DNA of 33,516 nt, from assembly GCA_030826915.1 (NCBI GenBank), contig JAUUDE010000034.1, positions 1 through 33,516 of the forward strand, written 5' to 3'. Positions 17,820 through 26,369 of this stretch are shown here, piece after piece; within the stretch, counting starts at the first letter, position 1; every line of letters starts with the position of its first letter. Under the pieces are notes generated by a model. The model saw nothing but the letters and a program-made list of their open reading frames with translations, made no database searches and had not been told where the DNA came from. The position numbers were made by a program, and so were the translations under genes. This DNA comes from Thiomicrospira sp. Lineage in GTDB: Bacteria > Pseudomonadota > Gammaproteobacteria > Thiomicrospirales > Thiomicrospiraceae.

Positions 17820-17840
17820 AATCCAAGCAATGCTTGGATT
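17820..17840 (-). terminator. Perfect inverted repeat in the ntrX-trkA gap
   Basis: AATCCAAGCA (17820-17829) and TGCTTGGATT (17831-17840) are perfect arms around one base. On the minus strand it lies 62 nt past the ntrX stop and is followed by AACTTTTG. It may be a terminator or attenuator for ntrYX, or an operator for trkA. The weak T-tract leaves the role open. Confidence 0.5.
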
Positions 17841-17902
17841 GGTCTTCTTAGTACGTTGCACGCTCAACACGTCAACGAAGTACTTGAATTATTTTACACC
17901 CA

Positions 17903-19243
17903 TTATTTCGGGTTTTTTGGATCGATTCCAAGCGCTTTTAATTTACGGTACAAATTGGTTCTATCTACTCCGGAACGCTTGGCTGTTTCGGAAACATTAC
18001 CACTGGTTTCTCTAAGCAATTGGCTTAGGTAACATGCTTCAAATTGTTCTTTTGCCGCCTTTAAAGAGAGGTTTGTGTCTACAACTTCTCTTAATGAACT
18101 GTTTTTTTGTGATTTTATTAACAGAGCTTTGGTTTCTTCATCGTTGACTTCGCCGTTGCCTAAAATAAGCAGTCTTTGAATTAAGTTTTTTAGTTCTTTG
18201 AGGTTGCCGGGCCAAGTATGTTGGCGCAAAGTGTTTTGTGCAGGGACGCTAAAATGGCGGTATTCAAGCCCTTCATGAGTCACAAAGTAGTTCACGAAGT
18301 ATTCAATTAATTCAGGAATGTCTTCAGTGTGTTGGCGCAAAGCCGGTATATTTATTGGCATGACTTTTAGGCGTTGGTATAGGTCTTCTCTGAAGTTCAA
18401 ATTTTCCACAGCATTGTCCAAATCGACTTTGGTTAAGGCGATGACTCGAATATCAATGGCTACAGGTTCGGCTAAACTGTCTACTTGATAACTCTGCTTT
18501 AAAACAACATTAGCCAGCAGGGTTTGTGCATCTTCTGAGAGTTTTTCAATATTGGATATAACCAGAGTTCCCTGATGAACCTCTCTTAAAGCTTTGGTGA
18601 GTTTATCTGAGTTTTCAGGCTGACATAGTTGGTTAAAATCCAATGCGTAATACTCTGATATAGTGTATTCATTGCGTTGACTGGTTTTATGAATGGCTTG
18701 GGCAAAATGATGTTTTCCAGTACCTGATTCTCCAGTAACCAAAATAGGCATCGTGAATTTAGATAGACGATCTAAAGTTTCACGAAGTTGGATGACCGAT
18801 TTACTTTTGCCAACAGGCAAAAACTGGTCTGGTTGTTTCTGTTTTAGCTGGCGGTTTTCTTGATTAAGCTGATTGTGTTCAAGCGCTCGCTCCGCGGTAA
18901 CAATCAGCTTAGCCAGTGAAAGTGGTTTTTCTAAAAAATCATAAGCGCCTAAACGGGTCGCTTCAATGGCGGTTTCAATAGTGCCATGTCCCGACATCAT
19001 GATGACTTTGCTGTTTTCTAAAATGCCTTCTTCTTGCATCTGTTTGAGTAGAGAAATTCCGTCTATATCTGGCATCCAGACATCTAAAAAGATAATATCA
19101 GGTAAAAAACTACGCCATGCATTTTGTGCTTGAACACCATTTGCAGCGGTTTCAACTTGATAACCTTCTTCGATAAAGATTTCCTTCATTAGGCTGCGAA
19201 TATCTTTTTCATCATCCACAATTAATAATTTGCCAGGTTTCAT
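17903..19243 (-). CDS. ntrX: NtrX-type response regulator with degenerate AAA+ domain
   Basis: This 446-residue regulator pairs with the adjacent kinase NtrY (ATGA overlap). The receiver domain is complete (Asp10/Asp11, phospho-acceptor Asp54, Lys106). The central AAA+ domain keeps Walker A (GESGTGKH, 171-178) and the arginine-finger region (FREDLYQRLKVMPINIPALR). Walker B is TLVISNIE (226-233) instead of the usual hydrophobic-DE form, and no GAFTGA loop exists in the shortened stretch between the two. The C-terminus has a Fis-type helix-turn-helix (SETAKRSGVDRTNLYRKLKA). It is therefore unlikely to activate sigma-54 promoters by ATP hydrolysis. Confidence 0.9.
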   Translation of the reverse strand: MKPGKLLIVDDEKDIRSLMKEIFIEEGYQVETAANGVQAQNAWRSFLPDIIFLDVWMPDIDGISLLKQMQEEGILENSKVIMMSGHGTIETAIEATRLGAYDFLEKPLSLAKLIVTAERALEHNQLNQENRQLKQKQPDQFLPVGKSKSVIQLRETLDRLSKFTMPILVTGESGTGKHHFAQAIHKTSQRNEYTISEYYALDFNQLCQPENSDKLTKALREVHQGTLVISNIEKLSEDAQTLLANVVLKQSYQVDSLAEPVAIDIRVIALTKVDLDNAVENLNFREDLYQRLKVMPINIPALRQHTEDIPELIEYFVNYFVTHEGLEYRHFSVPAQNTLRQHTWPGNLKELKNLIQRLLILGNGEVNDEETKALLIKSQKNSSLREVVDTNLSLKAAKEQFEACYLSQLLRETSGNVSETAKRSGVDRTNLYRKLKALGIDPKNPK

Positions 19244-21420
19244 TCACGCTCACTTGAAATTTTAGGTAGTTTAATTATAAAACACGTTCCCGTCTGGGGT
19301 GAAGACTTTAAGGTGATTAAACCATGATGTTCTTCTACAACTTTACGAACCACGGCGAGGCCCAAGCCAGTGCCTTTTGGTTTGTCGGTGGCATAGGGTT
19401 CAAAAATCCAATTTTGAGCTTCTTCAGGGATACCTGGTCCATTGTCACAAATAGACAAGGTAATCCAGTCTGTTTCTTCACAAGAAGTTGTTAGAGTGAT
19501 TTTTGGCAGAATGGTATTCTCAGTCGCTTCGATTGCGTTCTTAATTAAGTTATGCAGCAGCTGACGCAGTCGAGAATTATCGGCTAGGATTTTAGGGCAG
19601 TTTTCGTCCAAGTTTGCATACACTCTCCATAAAGCATCTGGATCACGGTACATCTCTGCGATATTGGCAATGAGTTTGTTGATTTGAGTTGGGTGTAGTT
19701 CTGTCTCGGGAGTGTTGGCGTAATCACTAAAAGCCTGTACTAGCTTTTGCATGGCAGAAACCTGTTCGGTAATGGTTTCAGTCATGCGAGAAAGTAGCGA
19801 TTGGTCAGCTTCGTCTAATTTGTTGTGTAGTTTAAATTTTAAACGTTCTGCAGAGAGTTGAATGGGGGTAAGTGGGTTTTTGATCTCATGCGCCAAACGT
19901 CGAGCAACATCACTCCAAGCCGCATTCAGCTGTGCTTGCACCAGTTCGGTTATATCATCAATAACAATAACATAACCGCCAATTTTTTGATCAATACTGG
20001 GTAAAGTCGAGCCATGAATTAGAAGAATTTTTTGCCCCTTCTTACAAGCAAAATCCAGTTGTAAAGACCAAGGTTTAGAGCTGGTTTCAAATTTAGGTAC
20101 AATTTTATGTATCAATTCTTCTAAGTGGGCGCTGTCTTCTCTATCGATTACCTCAATAATTTTTTTACCAATGTGGCGTTTTAAATCGACATTGAGAATT
20201 TCTTGAACTGAATCATTAATGGTGCGAATGCGATAGTGCATATCTAAAGTGATAACTCCACTGGAGAGATTTTTGATAATGGCTTGCAAGTAGAGTTTTT
20301 GTACCTCTGTTTGTTGGTGTCCAAGCTTAATATCGTTTCGTGCTTTAGAAATTCGTTGAATCATATCGTTAAAAGACTGAATCAAATCACCAAATTCATT
20401 GTTTTCAGGTGCAGGCATTTTTACCGAATAATCTCCCTTGGAGACCGCTTTAGTGCCCTTAGCGAGCGTACGAATAGGACGTGTGAAATTTTGCACAGCT
20501 TGAATGGTAAATAGAGATGCGGTGACTAAGGTAAGGAGTACAACCATAAACAGAACGAGAACAAAGCTGGTGATTAAAGGTCCTTTTAAATAGGAGAGTT
20601 CTTTATATTGGCCAGATGCAATACCAACAGACTCAGCAAGTAAAATAATATCGGAAGAGACTGGAAAAATAACTTGCAAAGCATACTGGGTGCTTAGCAA
20701 GGTGTCTGAAATAGGGATTACTACTCTAATAAAGCTTTCTTGGACTGTTGCACTAGGCCTGCTTTCAAGTGCGGCATAGGTTTTATTATTACGAATTTGT
20801 TGAAAGAGATTGGCACCTGGTGTGTCTGGCAGAATGTTCACGCCATACTGGCTACTAAAAGCAATTAGCTGTTGATTGGCATTATAAAGAGCGACTTCTT
20901 GCGCATTTAACTGGGTTCGTATGGTATTGACAGCATCACTAGGCGACGTTGTGATTAAATCACGATTTGCCTTAGCAATCGATAGGGTAAAGTTTAGACT
21001 GTCACGGGTTTTATTATCTAATGAAATTCTGGCTAAAGACGCGGCATTGTCCAACGCCACTTCTGTTTTTACATCAAACCACTGATTGATACCTTGTTGA
21101 ATAAAGGTCAACGAGAAATAGAAAATAATGGCCGTAGGGATACTCATTAATAGGGTTGAAATAAGCGTCAAACGAACGGTAACTTTGCTTCCTGGTACTT
21201 TTCGCTTGTATTGTCTAACAAGCTTGAAAACAGTACGGAATAGAATAAACAGAAGTAGAGAAACGCCACCAAAGGTAAAAAACAGAAGGGCAGAGTAAGT
21301 GTCAGCAAAGCTAGAGGCATTTTGCAATGTCTGGCTCATAATGACTAAAGCAATGAGTAGTAAGCTAGAAAGTAACGTTAACCAACCGTATTGTTTTAAA
21401 TAACGAAAAAATGCATTCAT
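19240..21420 (-). CDS. ntrY: NtrY-type sensor histidine kinase
   Basis: The start is taken as ATG 21418-21420, which overlaps the stop of the DUF4390 gene (ATGA) and gives MNAFFRYLKQYGWLTLL; a longer frame to 21459 would overlap that gene by 43 bp. The 726-residue inner-membrane kinase has about three N-terminal membrane helices, a periplasmic loop and a further helix. HAMP (FTRPIRTLAKGTKAVSKGDY) and PAS segments follow. The phospho-acceptor His lies in RRLAHEIKNPLTPIQLSAER. The ATPase boxes are NLIKNAIEATE, CDNGPGIP and GTGLGLAVVRKV. All catalytic motifs look intact. The signal it senses is unknown. Confidence 0.95.
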   Translation of the reverse strand: MNAFFRYLKQYGWLTLLSSLLLIALVIMSQTLQNASSFADTYSALLFFTFGGVSLLLFILFRTVFKLVRQYKRKVPGSKVTVRLTLISTLLMSIPTAIIFYFSLTFIQQGINQWFDVKTEVALDNAASLARISLDNKTRDSLNFTLSIAKANRDLITTSPSDAVNTIRTQLNAQEVALYNANQQLIAFSSQYGVNILPDTPGANLFQQIRNNKTYAALESRPSATVQESFIRVVIPISDTLLSTQYALQVIFPVSSDIILLAESVGIASGQYKELSYLKGPLITSFVLVLFMVVLLTLVTASLFTIQAVQNFTRPIRTLAKGTKAVSKGDYSVKMPAPENNEFGDLIQSFNDMIQRISKARNDIKLGHQQTEVQKLYLQAIIKNLSSGVITLDMHYRIRTINDSVQEILNVDLKRHIGKKIIEVIDREDSAHLEELIHKIVPKFETSSKPWSLQLDFACKKGQKILLIHGSTLPSIDQKIGGYVIVIDDITELVQAQLNAAWSDVARRLAHEIKNPLTPIQLSAERLKFKLHNKLDEADQSLLSRMTETITEQVSAMQKLVQAFSDYANTPETELHPTQINKLIANIAEMYRDPDALWRVYANLDENCPKILADNSRLRQLLHNLIKNAIEATENTILPKITLTTSCEETDWITLSICDNGPGIPEEAQNWIFEPYATDKPKGTGLGLAVVRKVVEEHHGLITLKSSPQTGTCFIIKLPKISSERE

Positions 21421-22076
21421 TGCCAGCTCAGTGGTGTCGTTAAGGTGGTTTCTAACCATTGGCTATCTAGTTGCCAATAAGGTGTAAATAGCGCACGCAA
21501 TATCAATGGGGCGGGTAAGTTCCAGTAATCCAAAGATATACGCATTCGTAAAGTATAACGCTGTTTAGAGTGTAATTCTAAAAGATTGGCAATCGGAAAA
21601 GCCTTTAAAGTGGCCAGCGTTTTTAATGCCTCTTCTAAGGTCTTAAAGGTTTGCGTTTTTTGATTGCGATTATTGTAGAGAGAGTAGACTCTATTAACGC
21701 CATAAGCGTAAAGCACGGTTCGATATTCTATTAAAGAGCGTGTACGTTGGTATTCAAACCCTAAAATGCTGCTTGCTTCGGTTAACTCTATTTGAGTTTT
21801 AAAGCTGAGTGGCACTTCATGATGAATGGCTTCAATAACTTCGTCGGGTAGATTAAAAACAGATTCCGAATCGAGAAGCAGTTGTTTGTCTTTTTGGTAG
21901 TCAGAAACATTAAGAATAACAATTTCGTTGTTAGCCCAACCAGCATGACTAGACAGTAACCCCATAATCATCACAAGCGTGGCTAACAAATTTTTTATAT
22001 AACTGGATGAGTTAGCCAAGAGCTGAACGCCTACTATTTGCTGACAATATTTGGCAAATATATGAGACGTAATCAT
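21417..22076 (-). CDS. DUF4390 protein of the ntrYX cluster
   Basis: This 219-residue protein is found upstream of ntrY in many proteobacteria and is annotated DUF4390; its function is unknown. A hydrophobic export segment lies near residues 30-48 (LLATLVMIMGLLSSHAGWAN), and cleavage after GWA is likely. The true start could be a later Met, since the first 25 residues are not typical of a signal peptide. The mature part contains repeated arginine-aromatic strands (YRTVLYAYGVNRVYSLYNNR). It starts 3 nt after rsmB and overlaps ntrY by 4 nt. Confidence 0.8.
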   Translation of the reverse strand: MITSHIFAKYCQQIVGVQLLANSSSYIKNLLATLVMIMGLLSSHAGWANNEIVILNVSDYQKDKQLLLDSESVFNLPDEVIEAIHHEVPLSFKTQIELTEASSILGFEYQRTRSLIEYRTVLYAYGVNRVYSLYNNRNQKTQTFKTLEEALKTLATLKAFPIANLLELHSKQRYTLRMRISLDYWNLPAPLILRALFTPYWQLDSQWLETTLTTPLSWQ

Positions 22077-22079
22077 GAG

Positions 22080-23423
22080 CTATTCGCCTTTTTTCAATAG
22101 GCAATAGAAAAAACCATCCATTCCTAATCGGCCAGGTAAATATTGATTGCCAGGTGTTTCAAAAGTTAGGGTAGATTCCAGCTCTAATGGAATCACGCTT
22201 GCGGTTGTCTCGGATTCGATAAAGCGTTGCATTTGCAAAGTGTTTTCTTGGGGAAGTACCGAGCAGGTTGCGTATAGGAGTTGACCACCTGGTTTTAAGG
22301 TTGCCCATAAGGCTTGTAAAATGTTCGCTTGGGTTTCGACTAAAGCTTCAATGTCTTCTTCTGTTCGATGCCATTTGATATCAGGATGACGACGAATAAT
22401 ACCTGTTGCCGAACAAGGCGCATCCAGTAGAATTTTGTCAAAAAGTTGTTTGTCCCACCATTGCTCAGGCATTGAAGCATCACCAGCGGCATACTCTGCT
22501 TCTAAATCCAGTCGGTAGAGGTTTTCAGCCAAGCGATCTATGCGATCGGGTGCTTTTTCTAAAGCAAATACTTTGGCTTTATTGTTGGACAACTCAAGAA
22601 GGTGAGTGGTTTTACCGCCTGGTGCGGCACAGGCATCTAAAATATGTTTGCCAGGTTTGGGTTGCAATATATTTGCCGCCTGTTGTGCGGCACCATCTTG
22701 CACACTAAAGCCACCTTCTTCATAGCTTGGCAGTTGAGTAATGTCCGTACTGCTTTCTAAAATAATACCTTGCGGTGCAGTTGGGTGTGGTTTGGCAACC
22801 ACTTCAGCTTCTTTTAATAACGCCAGAAAAGCTTCTCGTGATTGCTTCATGGTATTGACACGTAAGGTCAATGGAGCAATTTCATTATTGGCTTGCATAA
22901 TGGCTTGCCAATCATCTGGGTAGCCTTTACGCAAAGCTTTAAATAACCACTGCGGGTGCGAATATTTTTGAGCGGGTTTTAGATCTACTTCCGCACAAAT
23001 TTTTTCTTGTTCACGTAAAAAGGTACGTAATACTCCATTTACAAGTGCTTTAGCCCAAGGTTTTTTCAGTTTTTGAACCACACTAACTGTTTCAGAAACC
23101 GCGGCATGTTCGGGAGTTTCCATATACAGAATTTGATAAAGACCAATTAGAATTAATTGATTGATATCTTCATCTTTGTCTTTTAATTTCTTTTTGAGAA
23201 GTTGAGCGCGAATGGCTTCTAGGCGTGCTTGCCAGCGCAGAGTGCCAATGACTAAGTTTTGTGTGAAATTACGTTCACGACGATCTTGAAATTGCGCTAA
23301 ACCTTCTGGCAAGCTCTGACTCAATGAACGGCCGTTTTCAATCACGGTTAAACAAATTTTTAACGCAATAAAACGACTGTTGAGCCCAGAGTTATGATGA
23401 GCATTGTCTTGCTTGTTGCTCAT
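22080..23423 (-). CDS. rsmB: 16S rRNA (cytosine-967-C5)-methyltransferase RsmB
   Basis: This 447-residue protein has the NusB-like N-terminal RNA-binding domain (ALKICLTVIENGRSLSQSL) and a C-terminal SAM domain (LDACAAPGGKTTHLLEL near 262). The two conserved cysteines of m5C RNA methyltransferases are in LLDAPCSATGIIRRHPDI (about 330) and YATCSVLPQEN (about 385). The start overlaps the fmt stop (TGATG). Length and neighbours fit RsmB (Sun/Fmu) exactly. Confidence 0.96.
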   Translation of the reverse strand: MSNKQDNAHHNSGLNSRFIALKICLTVIENGRSLSQSLPEGLAQFQDRRERNFTQNLVIGTLRWQARLEAIRAQLLKKKLKDKDEDINQLILIGLYQILYMETPEHAAVSETVSVVQKLKKPWAKALVNGVLRTFLREQEKICAEVDLKPAQKYSHPQWLFKALRKGYPDDWQAIMQANNEIAPLTLRVNTMKQSREAFLALLKEAEVVAKPHPTAPQGIILESSTDITQLPSYEEGGFSVQDGAAQQAANILQPKPGKHILDACAAPGGKTTHLLELSNNKAKVFALEKAPDRIDRLAENLYRLDLEAEYAAGDASMPEQWWDKQLFDKILLDAPCSATGIIRRHPDIKWHRTEEDIEALVETQANILQALWATLKPGGQLLYATCSVLPQENTLQMQRFIESETTASVIPLELESTLTFETPGNQYLPGRLGMDGFFYCLLKKGE

Positions 23424-24391
23424 CAGAACTGATAACCAATTAAATGACGCGCTTGAGCAAAATCATAAGCACTCATGGCTTTTTTGCCTGCAGGTTGAAC
23501 TTGTTGCAAATAAATAGGTTTGTCTCCAGTAGCAACAATTAACCCCACCTTAGTTAATGCAACGACCAGGCCTGGTTGTGTTTGAGTATTTGCATATTCA
23601 GACTGTTCTTGCGTTGTTAGCTGGCGAGCTTGCCATACTCGTAATGGTTTTTCTTGAAAGGTTGTATAGGCAACCGGCCAGGGATTAAAGGCTTGAATTT
23701 TGCGTACAATGTTTAAAGCAGGTTGCTCCCATTGAATTAATGCTTCCTCTTTATGCATTTTTTCTGCGTAAGTCACCAATGATTCATCTTGTTTTTCAGA
23801 TATTATGGCGTTTTTTTGTAAACCATCAAGGGTGGCTAATAAGGCATCGCAGCCTAATGTACTCAAGCGGTCATGCAATGTTTGTGCGGTATCTTCTTCA
23901 CTAATATCGGTGCTGATTTTATAGAGCATATCGCCAGTGTCCAAGCCCGCATTCATCTGCATAATGGTGACACCGCTCTGCTTATCACCCGATTCAATAG
24001 CTCGCTGGATGGGGGCGGCACCACGCCATCTTGGTAATAGTGACGCGTGAATATTAAGGCAACCCATTTTCGGCATGTCTAACACCACCTGTGGCAGAAT
24101 TAAACCATAAGCAACCACAATCATAATATCGGCATTTAAACGGTTTAGAGTTTGTTGTGCATCTTCATTTCTTAAGGATTCAGGCTGGTAAACAGCAATG
24201 CCATTTTCTTCGGCAACTTGTTTCACAGGGCTAGCTGTTAATTTACGCCCACGCCCAGCAGGACGGTCAGGTTGTGTATAAACGGCAATCACTTCGTGAT
24301 GCGAATCTAATAAGGCTTGCAGTGGCGCAACTGAAAAATCAGGTGTGCCTGCAAAGATAATACGTAAAGCTGGGCTTGGTTGTTGATTCAT
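23423..24391 (-). CDS. fmt: Methionyl-tRNA formyltransferase
   Basis: This 322-residue enzyme formylates initiator Met-tRNA using 10-formyltetrahydrofolate. The N-terminal Rossmann part begins IIFAGTPDFSVAPLQALL. The catalytic motif is CLNIHASLLPRWRGAAPIQR near 105-124, and TIMQMNAGLDTGDML contains the conserved Asp near 145. The C-terminal tRNA-binding domain has IQAFNPWPVAYTTF. It lies 6 nt after def, the usual partner. A GACCAGGCCTGGTT copy is read here as Pro-Gly-Leu-Val. Confidence 0.97.
   Translation of the reverse strand: MNQQPSPALRIIFAGTPDFSVAPLQALLDSHHEVIAVYTQPDRPAGRGRKLTASPVKQVAEENGIAVYQPESLRNEDAQQTLNRLNADIMIVVAYGLILPQVVLDMPKMGCLNIHASLLPRWRGAAPIQRAIESGDKQSGVTIMQMNAGLDTGDMLYKISTDISEEDTAQTLHDRLSTLGCDALLATLDGLQKNAIISEKQDESLVTYAEKMHKEEALIQWEQPALNIVRKIQAFNPWPVAYTTFQEKPLRVWQARQLTTQEQSEYANTQTQPGLVVALTKVGLIVATGDKPIYLQQVQPAGKKAMSAYDFAQARHLIGYQF
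23565..23576. repeat. ACCAGGCCTGGT palindrome, copy 7 (in fmt)
   Basis: Unlike the five copies read as Gln-Ala-Trp, this one is read in another frame, as Pro-Gly-Leu-Val. Confidence 0.8.
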
Positions 24392-24397
24392 GGCGAT

Positions 24398-24904
24398 TTA
24401 GTGTTCTTGTTCTTCTAGGGATTTACGAAACTTTTGTATCGCACGGGTGCGTTTTAAACCAGATAGATGGTCAATAAACAGTTTGCCGTTAAGGTGGTCA
24501 ATTTCATGTTGTAGGCATACGGCTAACAGATCGTTTGCTTCCATTTCAATGATCTTGCCGTCACGATTCATGCCTCGCACAATAATATCGCTGGGTCTTT
24601 TTACCTTGGCGTAAATGCCAGGAATTGAAAGACAACCTTCTTCCCAAGTAATCTGGCCTGCTGTGCGTACAATTTCTGGATTGATTAAGGCAATGGGCTG
24701 ATCTTTTGTTTCGGAAATATCTACCACAATCAAACGCTGTTGAACGGCGATTTGTGGTGCGGCTAAACCAATGCCTGGTGCGTCGTACATGGTGTAGAAC
24801 ATATCATCAATGAGCTTGTCTATGTCATCGTTCATTTCAGGTACAGGCGCGCAGACTTCACGAAGTCCGGATTCAGGGTAGAGAACAATATCGAGTTTTT
24901 CCAT
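24398..24904 (-). CDS. def: Peptide deformylase
   Basis: This 168-residue metalloenzyme removes the formyl group from new polypeptides. All three family motifs are present: GIGLAAPQ (about 45-52), EEGCLSIPG (about 88-96, metal-ligand Cys) and QHEIDHLNG (about 131-139, two His ligands and the catalytic Glu). It is the first gene of the minus-strand series and diverges from dprA across 48 bp. A TATAAT on the minus strand (24940-24945) is a possible -10. Confidence 0.97.
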   Translation of the reverse strand: MEKLDIVLYPESGLREVCAPVPEMNDDIDKLIDDMFYTMYDAPGIGLAAPQIAVQQRLIVVDISETKDQPIALINPEIVRTAGQITWEEGCLSIPGIYAKVKRPSDIIVRGMNRDGKIIEMEANDLLAVCLQHEIDHLNGKLFIDHLSGLKRTRAIQKFRKSLEEQEH

Positions 24905-24952
24905 AGTGTCGTATATACTTCAGTAAATAATTGCGAACTATTATAGCCGACT

Positions 24953-26068
24953 ATGTCAAATTTTGCCGATTTACCCACAATATTACGCTTTCACGTCTGT
25001 CATGTCTCTTTTAAGCAGCTACAACAGTTAGAACGCCATTTTGGCAGTTTTGACAGTGTGTTTTCTGCTACTGAATCTGATTTGCAAAACAGTGAAATCC
25101 TAAATGACTTTCAATGTAGCAGTTTGCCGAGTGACAATACTAGCAAACTTGTAGAGCAAGCTTTGGATTGGGGAGAGCAGACTTCGCAAACATGGTTAAA
25201 GTTGGGTGATCAAAATTTTCCTAAACAACTCGCCGAGATAACAGACCCACCAATTGTTTTGGGTGTGCGTGGTAATACAGAATTACTGCATGATCCGCAG
25301 GTTGCGATAGTGGGCAGTCGGCATGCGTCAAAACAAGGTATATCAACCGCTAAAGACTTTGCTCAACATTTGTCGCAGCAAGGTTTGGGTGTAACCAGTG
25401 GTTTGGCTTTGGGAATTGATACGGCTGCACATCAAGGTGGCCTGCTCGGTATGGGAAAAACAGTCGCCGTGGTTGCGACAGGTTTAGATAGAATTTACCC
25501 CGCATCTAATCAGCGATTAGGTCATCAAATTGTGGAAGAAGGGGTGATGGTTTCTGAATTCCCACTTGGTACCAAGCCTTTGAATTATAACTTTCCGAAA
25601 CGTAATCGAATTATTAGTGGTTTAAGTGTCGGGACTTTGGTTGTAGAAGCGGCACTAAAAAGCGGCTCTTTAATCACCGCAAGAACCGCATTGGAGCAAG
25701 GACGAGAAGTATTTGCTGTACCTGGATCTATTCATAATCCGCAAGCCAAAGGCTGCCATCAACTGATAAAACAGGGGGCAAAACTGGTTGAATCGGGTCA
25801 GGATATATTAGAAGAGTTGGCCGCCAATTTACAGTACTCACTGCAACTCGAACAAAACGATAGTGCTGAACAGAATGGTGTAAATACAACTCAAAAAAGT
25901 AGCGAGCATTTTTTATTTGAGTGGATAGACTATGAGCCAATCGGTTTAGATGAGTTGGTTGTATTGAGCAAAATGCCAGTTTCTAGTTTGCAAGGTGAAC
26001 TGATGATGTTGGAATTATCGGGTGAAATAGAGGCAATGTCAGCGGCAAGATGGCGAAGAATTCAGTGA
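24953..26068 (+). CDS. dprA: DNA-processing protein DprA
   Basis: This 371-residue protein loads RecA on incoming single-stranded DNA during natural transformation. It has an N-terminal SAM-like region and the Rossmann core (AIVGSRHASKQGISTAKDFA, about 120-139, then TSGLALGIDTAAHQGGLLG). FPKRNRIISGLSVGTLVVEA follows near 219. A C-terminal winged-helix remnant (EPIGLDELVVLSKMPVSSLQ) completes it. It diverges from def. In many gammaproteobacteria dprA is followed by smg (DUF494) and topA; here smg is absent and the fold-back element plus an opposite-strand regulator lie between. Confidence 0.96.
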   Translation: MSNFADLPTILRFHVCHVSFKQLQQLERHFGSFDSVFSATESDLQNSEILNDFQCSSLPSDNTSKLVEQALDWGEQTSQTWLKLGDQNFPKQLAEITDPPIVLGVRGNTELLHDPQVAIVGSRHASKQGISTAKDFAQHLSQQGLGVTSGLALGIDTAAHQGGLLGMGKTVAVVATGLDRIYPASNQRLGHQIVEEGVMVSEFPLGTKPLNYNFPKRNRIISGLSVGTLVVEAALKSGSLITARTALEQGREVFAVPGSIHNPQAKGCHQLIKQGAKLVESGQDILEELAANLQYSLQLEQNDSAEQNGVNTTQKSSEHFLFEWIDYEPIGLDELVVLSKMPVSSLQGELMMLELSGEIEAMSAARWRRIQ

Positions 26069-26089
26069 TTGATTTTAGTAAACTCAGAT

Positions 26090-26369
26090 TAAATAGTCGA
26101 CCCTGAATAAATACTTTAAATTATGGCAAAGCCAGATTTTCCTCAACAAGGCAGAATTTTGAAATGCTATCTAGATAACATAAGAAATTCTAACGCAGTT
26201 GAGGGAAAACTGGCGCAGCCCCTTCGGGTGGGTGTTTAAGCAGGCATGCTCGTTGTTGTTGATCTTGGTAAGGAAACAACCCTTACCTGCGATCCACGCC
26301 TAGAGCCTACCTACTTAAACGTCCCACATAATTTTAAAGTATTTATTCAGAGTCGACTAAATAGTCGAC
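26090..26369. mobile_element. 265-bp fold-back element flanked by a 12-bp direct repeat
   Basis: Terminal arms 26094-26125 and 26327-26358 are near-perfect inverted repeats of about 32 bp (TAGTCGACyCTGAATAAATA...). Inside are further stems: GCCAG..TTTTCCTCAAC (26131-26147) with GTTGAGGGAAAACTGGC (26198-26214); TGGG.GTTTAAG (26229-26240) with CTTAAACGTCCCA (26314-26326); and GGTAAGG (26267-26273) with CCTTACC (26281-26287). The direct repeat TAAATAGTCGAC stands at 26090-26101 and 26358-26369. No ORF is present. It looks like a non-autonomous inverted-repeat element or a large structured RNA gene; I recognise neither family. It fills the gap between dprA and the next gene, whose stop codon it touches. 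Confidence 0.6.

Noticed and set aside
21421-21459. Longer ntrY start at 21459
   Set aside because: It would overlap the DUF4390 gene by 43 bp; the ATG at 21420 gives the ATGA overlap used elsewhere in this gene series.
26094-26358. 6S RNA (ssrS) or tmRNA at the dprA downstream element
   Set aside because: Size and a hairpin with GGCATGCTCG recall 6S RNA loosely, but the open-bubble layout and the usual neighbours are not seen, and a copy of its end elsewhere points to a repeat. No tmRNA ends are present.
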